Shown in pieces: positions 29,559 to 38,125 of a stretch of 64,000 bases of DNA; the stretch's first letter is position 1; each line of letters begins with the position of its first letter. This DNA comes from Arthrobacter sp. NicSoilB4 (GTDB taxonomy: Bacteria > Actinomycetota > Actinomycetes > Actinomycetales > Micrococcaceae). The notes below the pieces were generated by a model. It was not told where the DNA came from, did not search any database, and saw only the letters and a list, made by a program, of their open reading frames with translations. The stretch lies in the NCBI RefSeq assembly GCF_019977335.1, contig NZ_AP024653.1, forward strand, positions 2,232,001 to 2,296,000. The letters run 5' to 3'. Position numbers and translations under genes: made by a program.

Positions 29559-30878
29559 ATGTTTTACTTCAGCGTTCCGCTCGGCAAGTTCGTTCGCCGG
29601 GTCTCCCGGCTCAGGGGCGGAGGCTCTGCCCTTCCCGGGCTCGTCGTCGAAAAAATCGATCCCGGCTTCATGCGCAGGACGCTGTCCACGCTGCCGCACG
29701 GCGTCGCCGTCGTCAGCGGCACGAACGGCAAGACGACCACCACAAAGATGGTCGTCGAGCTGCTCGAGAGCCAGGGCCTGAAGGTCTTCACTAACCGCAC
29801 GGGCAGCAACTTCACGCGCGGCGTGGCCGCTGCGCTGCTCGGCGAGGTGGACTGGCGGGGACGGCTGGACGCCGACGTCGCCGTGCTGGAACTGGACGAG
29901 GCCCACGCGGTGCATTTCGTCAACCAGGTGCCGCCGCGCTACTGCCTGCTGCTCAACGTGCTGCGGGACCAGCTGGACCGTTTCGGCGAGATCGACAAGA
30001 CGGCGCAGCTGCTGCAGCACATCGCCTCCAAGACCACGGGAACCGTCGTGCTGAACCGGGAGGACCCCCGGGTGGCCCGGATCGCGGACACTCTGAGTAC
30101 AGAAACCGCCAGCGGTCCCGAGGTCCTCTACTTCGGCCTGGATGACTCCCTGCTGAGCACGTTCCCGAACGACGACGAGATGAGGGCGGCCCCCGGCAGC
30201 CCGGTGCCGCCGGCACCCGCGAAACCGCACGCCGACGTTGTGCTCCGCCGGGTCGGTGCGGCCGACGCGGACTTTGAGTACGACGGCGTCACAGCAACGA
30301 CGGCGATGAAGCTCCGCGGCGTCTACAACATCTTCAACGCCGCCGCCGCACTGACCCTGGCCCGGGCAATTGCGGTGCGGGGCACAGGCCAGGGACAGGC
30401 GGCCCTTGCGGACAACGAAGGGCTGCTGAAAGCCCTGGCAAACGTGGCTCCGGCATTCGGCCGCGGTGAGAGCCTTGTCGTCGACGGCCTGCCGCTGGAC
30501 CTGGTCCTGGTGAAGAACCCCAGCGGCTTCCGGCTGGGGCTGAAGTCCTTCCCGGCGGCCGGCTACGCCACGATGATCGCGATCAATGACAACTACGCCG
30601 ACGGCCGGGACATGTCCTGGCTCTGGGACGTGGAATTCGACACGCTTCGGGAGGGCGGCGTGGACCAGCTGAGCGGCTCCCGCGCCTACGACATGGCGCT
30701 CCGCCTGCAGTACGACGACGTTGCCATCGGCGCCGTGAACACCGAGATCGCGCCCGCGCTGGCGGCCTTCATCAGCGGCGCCAGGGACAAGCCGAAGCGG
30801 ATCTTCTGCACTTACACAGCGATGCTGGCGATCCGCCGCGAGCTGTCCAAAATCACCACAGTGGAGGTGGTCTCATGA
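29559..30878 (+). CDS. murT: Lipid II isoglutaminyl synthase subunit MurT
   Basis: A 439-residue Mur-ligase-like ATPase that, with GatD, amidates the D-Glu of lipid II. The P-loop is [12 protein letters not shown] (residues 53-64); the N-terminal helix region and the C-terminal DUF1727 domain ([33 protein letters not shown]) are present. Unlike the staphylococcal and pneumococcal enzymes, I see no CxxC-CxxC zinc-ribbon insertion: the chain has only two Cys residues in this region and beyond. The gene is divergent from pdxT, and its end overlaps gatD by four bases (ATGA). Confidence 0.95.
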   Translation: MFYFSVPLGKFVRRVSRLRGGGSALPGLVVEKIDPGFMRRTLSTLPHGVAVVSGTNGKTTTTKMVVELLESQGLKVFTNRTGSNFTRGVAAALLGEVDWRGRLDADVAVLELDEAHAVHFVNQVPPRYCLLLNVLRDQLDRFGEIDKTAQLLQHIASKTTGTVVLNREDPRVARIADTLSTETASGPEVLYFGLDDSLLSTFPNDDEMRAAPGSPVPPAPAKPHADVVLRRVGAADADFEYDGVTATTAMKLRGVYNIFNAAAALTLARAIAVRGTGQGQAALADNEGLLKALANVAPAFGRGESLVVDGLPLDLVLVKNPSGFRLGLKSFPAAGYATMIAINDNYADGRDMSWLWDVEFDTLREGGVDQLSGSRAYDMALRLQYDDVAIGAVNTEIAPALAAFISGARDKPKRIFCTYTAMLAIRRELSKITTVEVVS

Positions 30879-31672
30879 CCCCCCAGGCCGATTCCGACCA
30901 GTCCAAACTCTCCTTCGGGCACGTGCTCCCGCCGGAGGAATCCCCCGAGCCCGGCAAGGGAACCATCCGGGTCCTGCAGCTGTACCCGCGGGACATGAAC
31001 ATCTACGGCGACTGGGGCAACGCCCTGGTGCTGGCACAGCGGCTGCGCTGGCACGGCTACACCCCTGAGCTGCTCGAATACAACGTCGGCGACGAGTTTC
31101 CGGCGGATGTCGACCTGATCGTCGGCGGCGGCGGGCAGGACAGCGGCCAGCTGGTCATCCAGGACGACCTGCTGTCGCGGGAGTCTGTCCTGAGGGGCCT
31201 CGCCGAGGACGGCATGCCCATGCTGGTGATCTGCGGCCTGTACCAGCTGTTCGGGAAGTTCTTCAAGACCCGGACAGGGTCCGTCATCCCGGGGATCGGC
31301 ATCCTGGACGTGGAAACCCACGGCACCGACGAGCGGCTGATCGGCAACGTATCGGTGTCCACCACCGAGTTCGGGACCGTCCTGGGTTACGAGAACCACA
31401 GCGGCCAGACCACCCTGGGCCCGGGCGTCACACCACTGGGGACCACAGCCAAGGGCACCGGGAACAACAGCAGCGACGGCCAGGAAGGCGCCCGCTACCG
31501 GAACATCGTGGCGAGCTACCTGCATGGATCCCTGCTGCCCAAGAACCCGGCGCTGGCGGACTTCCTCATCCGGACCGCCGTCGAACGCAAATACGGCAGC
31601 TTCTCCCCCGGTACTCCGGACGACTCCTACGCCGTCCACGCCCGCGAACACGCAGCCCGCCGCCCCCGCTGA
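30875..31672 (+). CDS. gatD: Lipid II isoglutaminyl synthase glutaminase subunit GatD
   Basis: A 265-residue class I glutaminase-like protein that supplies ammonia to MurT. The nucleophile is Cys120 in VICGLYQLFG and the His is His217 in YLHGSLLPKNP, matching the CobB/GatD pattern; GYENHSGQTTLG is also typical. Start overlaps the murT stop by four bases. Known partners make isoglutamine in the peptidoglycan stem peptide. Confidence 0.95.
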   Translation: MTPQADSDQSKLSFGHVLPPEESPEPGKGTIRVLQLYPRDMNIYGDWGNALVLAQRLRWHGYTPELLEYNVGDEFPADVDLIVGGGGQDSGQLVIQDDLLSRESVLRGLAEDGMPMLVICGLYQLFGKFFKTRTGSVIPGIGILDVETHGTDERLIGNVSVSTTEFGTVLGYENHSGQTTLGPGVTPLGTTAKGTGNNSSDGQEGARYRNIVASYLHGSLLPKNPALADFLIRTAVERKYGSFSPGTPDDSYAVHAREHAARRPR

Positions 31673-31698
31673 GGCGTCGCTGCGGCGCCGGCCTCGAA

Positions 31699-31758
31699 GT
31701 CGCAGGAAGGCCGCGACGTCGCCGGAGCCTTACGGCGATCCCGCACGCTTCCGGCGAC
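31699..31758. repeat. Palindromic REP-like element, copy A
   Basis: A 60-base element with outer arms GTCGCAGGAAG and CTTCCGGCGAC (one mismatch) around an inner GTCGCC/GGCGAT pair. It matches copies B (32542) and C (50751) in layout and length. It lies between gatD and the convergent PH-domain gene, where it may also act as a terminator. Confidence 0.6.
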
Positions 31759-31774
31759 CGGGCCGGCCTTTAGG

Positions 31775-32437
31775 TCAGCCGAACGCCGACAGCACCGCCC
31801 AGGCGACGGCGATGCCGCCGACGATGACGGTCGGCAAATGCCAGGAGGAGACGACGGCGCCGGCAGGCCGTTTTGCGGCGGCGGTGCTGGCATCCTGCCA
31901 CGCGGCAACGATGGCGTCCCGGCCGGTCTTCTGCTCTTTTTGGCTGATGCGCTCGTTGCCCGGGAGGATGCTGTACGGCCGGCTCTTCAGGTCACTGACG
32001 TGGTCGAATCCGGACCCGAAGGCGCCCGGCGGCGTCGGGGCGCCCCAACTGACGTACCGCCGTCCCGCGGCCCTGACCGCCACGGTGTAGCGGACCTCGA
32101 TGTCCTCCACCGCCTCGTAGGGTATCCGGTGGTCGCGGAGTCCGTTGACCAGCTCGAACCCGTGCGCGTCCGTCCGGAGAAGCGGCCGCCACTGCGCCGC
32201 GTAGACGAACCACGACGCCAGGAACAGCCACGGCGCCGCCGCCATCGCCGCTTCCGTCCTGCCGGCCAGCAGCAGCCAGGCCATCACGACGGCGGCGCAC
32301 AGCCACACCGTGACGGCAACCGGCCGCGCGGATCCCGCCCGGTGCGTCGTCCCTGCGGAGGCGCTTGATCTGCCCGACGTATCGTTCGGGCTGTTGGTGC
32401 CGCTGTTGACTATTGTTCGCAATGGATCCCCCACCAT
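31775..32437 (-). CDS. PH-domain membrane protein
   Basis: A 220-residue protein. After a Ser/Thr-rich N-terminal tail of about 35 residues, two transmembrane helices (VAVTVWLCAAVVMAWLLLA; MAAAPWLFLASWFVYAA) lead into a bPH-type domain (LRTDAHGFELVNGLRDHRIPYEAVEDIEV). A third hydrophobic helix ends the chain (TVIVGGIAVAWAVLSAF). The start at 32437 is uncertain; downstream TTG/ATG codons are possible. Flanked on both sides by copies of the palindromic repeat. Function unknown. Confidence 0.8.
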   Translation of the reverse strand: MVGDPLRTIVNSGTNSPNDTSGRSSASAGTTHRAGSARPVAVTVWLCAAVVMAWLLLAGRTEAAMAAAPWLFLASWFVYAAQWRPLLRTDAHGFELVNGLRDHRIPYEAVEDIEVRYTVAVRAAGRRYVSWGAPTPPGAFGSGFDHVSDLKSRPYSILPGNERISQKEQKTGRDAIVAAWQDASTAAAKRPAGAVVSSWHLPTVIVGGIAVAWAVLSAFG

Positions 32438-32541
32438 CGGCGTTACGGCCGCCTCGTGGCAGCCGCGTTTGGCCCAGCATAGCGCCGGCCGCGCCGGCTG
32501 GGCCCGAGGCGGCGAGCCGACAGCCGCCGTCGGACGCGAAA

Positions 32542-32599
32542 TCGCGGGAAAGCGGCGAAATCGCCAGACAGTTCCGGCGACCCCGCACGTTTCCCGCGA
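32542..32599. repeat. Palindromic REP-like element, copy B
   Basis: A 58-base element with outer arms TCGCGGGAAA and TTTCCCGCGA (perfect) and an inner TCGCC ... GGCGA hairpin. Relative to copy C the outer arms differ at paired positions (CGG/CCG to GGG/CCC), so pairing is retained while sequence changed. Confidence 0.65.
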
Positions 32600-32656
32600 C
32601 CTCGGCGCGAGCCGGTAGATTGATGGAGCGATGACAGATTATGAGAGCAGTGCACG

Positions 32657-33145
32657 ATGATCCGGATTGACCGTGACGACCCCGGCCGCGCGGCCGTCCG
32701 GCAGCTCCTGAGCGAGCACCTCGCCGACATGTTCGCCACCTCGCCCGCCGAAAGCGTGCATGCCCTCGATGCTGCGGCGCTCTCCGGACCGGACATCACG
32801 TTCTGGAGCGCACGCGAGGATTCCGAGGTACTCGGCTGCGGGGCACTGAAACTGCTCCAGCCCGGTGAGGCCGGGACCCTGCAGGGCGAAATCAAGTCCA
32901 TGCGTACCGCCGCCCACGCACGAGGCCGCGGCATCGGCGCCCGCCTGCTGGCGCACATCATGGCCGCGGCCCGGCAGGGCGGCTATGACCGCCTGTACCT
33001 CGAGACCGGGAGCCAGGACTTCTTCGCTCCGGCACGGCGGCTGTACCAGCGTCACGGGTTCAGCGTCTGCCCGCCCTTTGCCGGCTACGGGGACGACCCG
33101 AACAGCGTCTATATGACCCTGGCGCTGGACCCGGACCGGACGTAG
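32657..33145 (+). CDS. GNAT-family N-acetyltransferase
   Basis: A 162-residue acetyltransferase of the YsnE type. Acetyl-CoA motif: HARGRGIGARLLAHIMAAAR; motif B: YLETGSQDFFAPARRLYQRHGF; the downstream PPFAGYGDDPNSVYM loop is characteristic of this subgroup. The ATG at 32657 starts 58 bases after repeat copy B. Substrate unknown. Confidence 0.9.
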   Translation: MIRIDRDDPGRAAVRQLLSEHLADMFATSPAESVHALDAAALSGPDITFWSAREDSEVLGCGALKLLQPGEAGTLQGEIKSMRTAAHARGRGIGARLLAHIMAAARQGGYDRLYLETGSQDFFAPARRLYQRHGFSVCPPFAGYGDDPNSVYMTLALDPDRT

Positions 33146-33170
33146 CGGTGCATTCCCCGCCGGCCGGGCT

Positions 33171-34007
33171 TCAGCTGCGCCCGGCGTACTCGAGCACGTC
33201 GCGGGCAATGCGTCCGCTGGAGGCAGCCCGGAGATGGCCCTTCCCCTCGTACCAAACGAGGGTGCAGTCCGGGATGAGCCCGGCCGTTTCCTGGGCGACG
33301 TCGCGGGGGAAGAATTGGTCGGAGCCGCCACAGATCAGCAGCACGGGCCGCCGGATGAGCGGGAGCACTGCCCGGGAATTGAAGGTCATTTCGCCCTGCA
33401 CCTCGGTGAGCACATCCTGGGCGGGGAAATCGGCTCCGCTGAGGAGCCGGCGGCTGATAAGGGGCCCGATCAGCCGCCGCAGCCACATCATCCGCCGGCC
33501 CGGCAGCAGGTACTCGGCGAAGACCGTCCCGGCGCCGTTCGTGTCACCGCCCGCCAGGGCCGTGGCCATCCGTGCATCGACGTCCTTGCCCCAGTCGCTC
33601 AACTCCGCGGCCGTGACCACCATGGCGATGTGGCCGAAGGAGTCCGGATGCCGCGCGGCCAGATATTGTGCCACCATCCCGCCAAATGACTCCGCCACGA
33701 CGAGGTCGACCCGCCCGCCGAACTCGGCGTCTATCAGCCGCGCGTAGTCGTCTGCCATGCCTTCGATGGTGTGCTCCGGCGGCATTCCCCGGCGCCGGGT
33801 GACGATCCAGACGGCGTATCCGGCGCGGAGAAAGGGATCGAACTGCCGCCGGAACATTCCGCGGAGCATCCCTTTGGGAACGCCGCTGCCAGGGCCGCCC
33901 TGGATAAAAAGGAGGGCCTTCGGGCCGTTACCCCAGCTCAGGTACTCCATGCCGTTCGGAAACGTCCCGTTCCGGGGTTCCCGGTCCGCCGTCGGTACTT
34001 TGCCCAC
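33171..34007 (-). CDS. Alpha/beta hydrolase
   Basis: A 278-residue alpha/beta-fold hydrolase. The oxyanion strand is LLFIQGGPGSG, the nucleophile elbow AESFGG (Ser in ESFGG), the acid strand VLLICGGSDQFFP, and the catalytic His in YEGKGHLRAAS. The GTG at 34007 has AGGAGG six bases upstream, which settles the start against a longer opening to 34100. Its substrate class is unknown. It is followed upstream on the same strand by the P-loop and CapA genes. Confidence 0.88.
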   Translation of the reverse strand: MGKVPTADREPRNGTFPNGMEYLSWGNGPKALLFIQGGPGSGVPKGMLRGMFRRQFDPFLRAGYAVWIVTRRRGMPPEHTIEGMADDYARLIDAEFGGRVDLVVAESFGGMVAQYLAARHPDSFGHIAMVVTAAELSDWGKDVDARMATALAGGDTNGAGTVFAEYLLPGRRMMWLRRLIGPLISRRLLSGADFPAQDVLTEVQGEMTFNSRAVLPLIRRPVLLICGGSDQFFPRDVAQETAGLIPDCTLVWYEGKGHLRAASSGRIARDVLEYAGRS

Positions 34008-34084
34008 GAAAGCCTCCTGTCCAGGTCCGACAGGGCTGACTTCTTGAGCTCCCGCGTCACCATCACGGTATTCGCCGGCCGGTA

Positions 34085-34588
34085 TCAGGGCAAGATCCAC
34101 AGGCCCTCCGACGGTTCCGGCTCCTCGAAGATCCCGGCCAGGTGCCGGACATCAGCCTCCTCGAGACGGTGGGAGCCCGCCTCATCCCGCGCGGCACGGC
34201 TTGCCGCCCGTTCGATGGAAATCTGCAGCGGTGTCCGGACATAGTGAAGGACGACGCCGGCGCCGGCCGCCTCGGCCCGGGCGGCCCAGGCAGCACGCCT
34301 CTCCCGGCTCCACTGGTTCCAGTCGAGAACCACGTCGGTGCCGCCCTGCAGGACCTGCCGGGCGGTATCCCAGATCAGCAATTTGCACGTTTCCGCGAGT
34401 TCCCCGTAATTCCCGGAGGCAAAGTGAAGGTCCGGGTAGAGCCGCAACATCCACTCGTCCAGGCTGAACCGCACGGCCGGCCGCCCGGCTTCGAGCTGCC
34501 TGGCAACTGTTGTCTTACCGGCGCCCGGGAGTCCGCACAGCAGGTGGACGGTCGAGTGCCCGGGCGCCGACCGCCGTCGTTCTCCCAA
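34085..34588 (-). CDS. P-loop ATPase, zeta-toxin/AAA_33-like
   Basis: A 167-residue P-loop protein. Walker A is GLPGAGKTT at about residues 19-27, then RFSLDEWMLRLYP and a LDWNQWSRERRAAW segment typical of the AAA_33 kinase-like family that includes zeta-like phosphotransferases. It starts three bases before the capA stop codon region, so the two are cotranscribed. It might phosphorylate a sugar or small molecule; specific function unknown. Confidence 0.8.
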   Translation of the reverse strand: MGERRRSAPGHSTVHLLCGLPGAGKTTVARQLEAGRPAVRFSLDEWMLRLYPDLHFASGNYGELAETCKLLIWDTARQVLQGGTDVVLDWNQWSRERRAAWAARAEAAGAGVVLHYVRTPLQISIERAASRAARDEAGSHRLEEADVRHLAGIFEEPEPSEGLWILP

Positions 34589-34591
34589 GCC

Positions 34592-35890
34592 CTACGGCTC
34601 CTTGGCGATGAGCAGTTCGTGGGCGCCCGCAGCCGCGGCACCCCTCGACTCGACCACGGTCTTGGTGCGCTGGCGGGTGGCGGCATCGGCCGCGGCACCT
34701 GCGCAGGGGCCCTGCGGCGCGTCGGCGGCCACGGAGCACCAGCGGTACGGTCCGCGGACCATCACCGACGGCGCCCACGCCAGGTCAGAGGCGGTCCACT
34801 TGCCGGACGCGTCCTCGCTGAACTGCGCCCGGACCAGCAGGCCCTCGTTGTTCACCCTGTAGTTCGGCGAAAGTTCGGTGATCCCGTTGCCCAGGCCGTA
34901 GGCAATCCAGGTTCCCTTGTACTGCTCTATCGGCAGGACCGAGTGCGAGTGGTGGCTGTAGATCATGGTGAACTGTCCGCTGTCCGCGAGGGCATGGGCG
35001 ACCGTCGTGTGCTCGGCGTTGGGCACACTGGAGTATTCGTCGCCGGCGTGCATGGCGCCCAGCACGATGTCGGCGCCGAGGTCCCGGGCCTTCTTCGCCT
35101 TGGCGATCATGACGTCGGGGTCGAGCATGTCCACCTGCCAGGCGGCCTCCGCAAGCTGGCCGTTCAGTCCGTAGGTCGCACTGATCACGGCGATCTTGGC
35201 CGCGGCGGTCTGCAGGATCAGGATGCCCTGGGAATCGGCCTCGGTCCGGTAGGAGCCGGTGTGCTGCAGCCCGGCGGCGTCGAGGGCATCCAGGGTGCGG
35301 ACCAGCCCCGCGGTGCCGCGGTCGACCGTATGGTTGCTCGCGGTGGTGCAGGCCTGGTAGCCGACTTGCTGGACGGCAGGAAGGATCTGCGGCGGAACGT
35401 TGAACGAGGGGTACGCGGAGAAGGGCCCGGTCGGGCCCGCCACCGGCGTTTCCAGGTGGCAGACCGCGAGGTCGCTCTTCTCGATGTACTTGCGCTGCCC
35501 CTCGAGCAGCGGCCCGAAGTCCAGGCCCTTGGCACCCGTGGCCAGCGCGTCCGCGCGGGCCTGTTCCCAGAGCTGCGCGTGGACCAGCATGTCGCCGGTG
35601 ACCAGCACGGAGGCGCAGCGGACGGCGGCGCAGTCGGGCCCCTTGCCCGGCGTCGGTGTCGGGGTCGGCGTCGGAGTGACCGACGGCGACGCCGTCGTCG
35701 ATTCCGGCGCCTGGGTTGCTGCCGGCCCGGTTGCTGCCGGTCCGGCGGTGGCGCCGGCAGCCGCCGGGGAGCCTGACGAACTGCTTTCCGGACGGGCGCC
35801 GATGCCGCAGGAAGCCACTGAGGCCGCGAGGGAGACCGCTGCGGCCGCGACGAGCAGACGGCGACGCAGCCCGGGAGTGATGGTACGCAT
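34592..35890 (-). CDS. CapA-family putative metallophosphatase lipoprotein
   Basis: A 432-residue lipoprotein (signal peptide with ASVASC lipobox around residue 28). A Ser/Ala/Thr/Pro-rich linker (PTPTPTP) precedes a CapA/PgsA-type metallophosphatase fold: VTGDMLVHAQLW, VCHLETPVAG, SNHTVDRGTAGLVRTLDALDAAG, MHAGDEYSSVPNAEH, YSHHSHSVLPIEQYKGTWIAYGLGN. In polyglutamate capsule loci this fold acts in capsule assembly, but here no other pgs genes are near. Likely extracytoplasmic. Confidence 0.9.
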   Translation of the reverse strand: MRTITPGLRRRLLVAAAAVSLAASVASCGIGARPESSSSGSPAAAGATAGPAATGPAATQAPESTTASPSVTPTPTPTPTPGKGPDCAAVRCASVLVTGDMLVHAQLWEQARADALATGAKGLDFGPLLEGQRKYIEKSDLAVCHLETPVAGPTGPFSAYPSFNVPPQILPAVQQVGYQACTTASNHTVDRGTAGLVRTLDALDAAGLQHTGSYRTEADSQGILILQTAAAKIAVISATYGLNGQLAEAAWQVDMLDPDVMIAKAKKARDLGADIVLGAMHAGDEYSSVPNAEHTTVAHALADSGQFTMIYSHHSHSVLPIEQYKGTWIAYGLGNGITELSPNYRVNNEGLLVRAQFSEDASGKWTASDLAWAPSVMVRGPYRWCSVAADAPQGPCAGAAADAATRQRTKTVVESRGAAAAGAHELLIAKEP

Positions 35891-35972
35891 GGCGCTAATC
35901 CTACGGCGGCGGCGGTCACAACACGCGCAGCAGGCCGTTGAGAACTCACCGCCTACATGAAAGAGTTATTTC

Positions 35973-37985
35973 ATGACCAATCCCCTGATGAGCCCCAGCC
36001 CCCTGCCGTTCGGCCTGCCGCCGTTCGCGGACATCGCCTCCGGGCATTACGCCGAAGCCGTCGAGGCCGGCCTCGCCGAGCACCTCGCCGAGATCCAGGC
36101 GATCGTGGACACACCGGAGCCTGCCACTTTCGAGAACACCGCGCTTGCCATGGAGCGGTCCGGACAGCTCCTGCAGCGTGCGGCGGCCTCCTTCTTCACG
36201 CTTGTCTCGGCCGATGCCTCGGACGCCATCCGCGACCTTGAAACAACGCTGTCTCCCCGGTTCTCGGCCCACCAGGACGCCGTCTACCTGAACCGGGGGC
36301 TCTTCGAGCGGTTCGCCGCCATCAACACCGACCAGCTCGACGCCGAATCCGCCAGGCTTGTGGACGAGTACCTCAAGGAGTTCCGCCAGACCGGCATCCA
36401 GCTCGACGACGCCGGCCAGGAACGGCTCAAGGCCGTCAACGCCGAGCTCTCCCGGCTCGGCACGGAGTTCGGCCAGCGGGTGAAGGAAGCGATGAAGTCG
36501 GCCGCGCTGCTTCTCGACGACGCCGTCGACCTCGCCGGCCTGCCCGCCGACGATATCGCCAGCGCCGCGGAAGCCGCCCGCGTTGCCGGGCACGAGGGCA
36601 AGTTCCTGCTCACCCTCATCCAGCCCAGCAACCAGCCGGCCCTTGCCGCCCTGGACAACCGGGACGTCCGCCGCCGCCTGTACGAGGCCTCGGTCGGCCG
36701 CGGCAGCGACGGCGGTTCCTTCGACGTCCTGGACCTGGTCAAGGACATGGTCCGGCTCCGCGCCGAGAAGGCCGCCCTGCTGGGCTTCACCAACTATGCC
36801 GAACTCGTCGTGGACCAGCAGACCGCGCCGGACTTTGCCGCCGTGCAGACCATGATGAACCGGCTCGCACCGGCTGCCGTCCGGAACGCCGACGCCGAGG
36901 CCGAGGCACTGGCCGAAGTCGCCGGCCACCCCCTTGAGGCCTGGGACTGGGCCTACTACTCCGCCAAGGTCAAGCGCGAGCGGTATGCCGTGGACGAGCA
37001 GGCCCTGCGACCCTACTTCGAGCTGGACCGCGTCCTCAACGACGGCGTGTTCTTCGCCGCCAACGCCCTCTACGGCATTACGTTCCACGAACGCAGCGAC
37101 CTCGCCGGCTACCACCCGGACGTGCGCGTCTGGGAAGTCCGCAATTCCGACGGCACCGAGCTGGGCCTGTTCCTCGGCGACTACTACACGCGCGAATCCA
37201 AGCGCGGCGGTGCGTGGATGAACTCCCTGGTGGAACAGTCCGGCCTGCTCAACACCCGGCCTGTGGTGATCAACAACCTCAACATCTCCAAGCCGCCGGC
37301 CAACGAACCCACGCTCCTGACCCTGGACGAGCTGCGCACCACGTTCCACGAGTTCGGCCACGCCCTGCACGGCCTGTTCTCCTCGGTCACCTACCCGCGG
37401 TTCTCCGGAACCTCTGTACCGCGGGACTTCGTCGAGTACCCCTCGCAGGTGAACGAAATGTGGATCATGTGGCCGGAAGTTCTCGCCAACTACGCCCGCC
37501 ACCACGCCACGGGCGAGGCGTTGCCGCAGGAGGTGGTGGATAAGCTCGACGCCGCGCAGCTGTGGGGCGAGGGCTTCGGCACCACCGAGTACCTGGGGGC
37601 GGCCCTGCTGGACCTCGCCTGGCATGTGCTGGACGGCACCGATATCCCCGACGACGTCCTGGAGTTCGAGGCCAAGGCACTCGCTGCGGCCGGCGTGGCG
37701 CACCACCTGATCCCGCCGCGCTACCGCACCGGCTACTTCCAGCACATCTTCGCCGGCGCCGGTTACGCCGCGGGCTACTACTCCTACATCTGGAGCGAGG
37801 TGCTGGACGCCGAGACGGTGGAATGGTTCAAGGACAACGGCGGCCTCACCCGGGCCAACGGCGATTTCTTCCGCGCCGAACTGCTCTCCCGGGGCAACAG
37901 CCGCGACCCGCTGGATTCCTTCCGCGCCTTCCGCGGCCGCGACGCCGAGCTCGAACCGCTGCTGAAGCGCCGCGGCCTCGACTAA
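35973..37985 (+). CDS. M3-family metallopeptidase (dipeptidyl carboxypeptidase/oligopeptidase A type)
   Basis: A 670-residue M3 zinc peptidase. The HEFGH zinc motif is at residues 459-463, with the third ligand Glu in PSQVNEMWI. The N-terminal helical cap and the C-terminal HIFAGAGYAAGYYSYIWSEVLDA segment are typical of Dcp/PrlC proteins. No signal peptide, so it is cytosolic and degrades oligopeptides. Divergent from CapA across an 82-base gap. Confidence 0.95.
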   Translation: MTNPLMSPSPLPFGLPPFADIASGHYAEAVEAGLAEHLAEIQAIVDTPEPATFENTALAMERSGQLLQRAAASFFTLVSADASDAIRDLETTLSPRFSAHQDAVYLNRGLFERFAAINTDQLDAESARLVDEYLKEFRQTGIQLDDAGQERLKAVNAELSRLGTEFGQRVKEAMKSAALLLDDAVDLAGLPADDIASAAEAARVAGHEGKFLLTLIQPSNQPALAALDNRDVRRRLYEASVGRGSDGGSFDVLDLVKDMVRLRAEKAALLGFTNYAELVVDQQTAPDFAAVQTMMNRLAPAAVRNADAEAEALAEVAGHPLEAWDWAYYSAKVKRERYAVDEQALRPYFELDRVLNDGVFFAANALYGITFHERSDLAGYHPDVRVWEVRNSDGTELGLFLGDYYTRESKRGGAWMNSLVEQSGLLNTRPVVINNLNISKPPANEPTLLTLDELRTTFHEFGHALHGLFSSVTYPRFSGTSVPRDFVEYPSQVNEMWIMWPEVLANYARHHATGEALPQEVVDKLDAAQLWGEGFGTTEYLGAALLDLAWHVLDGTDIPDDVLEFEAKALAAAGVAHHLIPPRYRTGYFQHIFAGAGYAAGYYSYIWSEVLDAETVEWFKDNGGLTRANGDFFRAELLSRGNSRDPLDSFRAFRGRDAELEPLLKRRGLD

Positions 37986-37991
37986 CCCCAC

Positions 37992-38050
37992 ATCGACTGC
38001 TCCGTAGCCGCCCTTTTGGAGCCTCATAAGGGCAGTTGCGGAGCAATCGA
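37992..38050. repeat. 59-bp near-palindrome
   Basis: An almost perfect inverted repeat: left arm TCGACTGCTCCGTAGCCGCCC, right arm GGGCAGTTGCGGAGCAATCGA, with a TTTTGGAGCCTCATAA centre. It starts seven bases beyond the M3 peptidase stop and precedes the pdxS terminator, so it may end transcription from the peptidase side. Confidence 0.6.
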
Positions 38051-38061
38051 CGGGGGAATTA

Positions 38062-38106
38062 ACGACGGCGGCGAGTCACCCATAGAGGGTGACCCGCCGC
38101 CGTCGT
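38062..38106 (-). terminator. Hairpin terminator after pdxS
   Basis: A 20-bp stem (one mismatch) with arms ACGACGGCGGCGAGTCACCC and GGGTGACCCGCCGCCGTCGT around a short ATAGA loop, 20 bases beyond the pdxS stop codon. Confidence 0.85.
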
Positions 38107-38125
38107 GGTTTGTACTCTGGTTTTG

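Noticed and set aside
35640..35700. A GTCGGTGTCGGG-type microsatellite
   Set aside because: It is the coding sequence of the Pro-Thr linker of the CapA lipoprotein, not an independent repeat.
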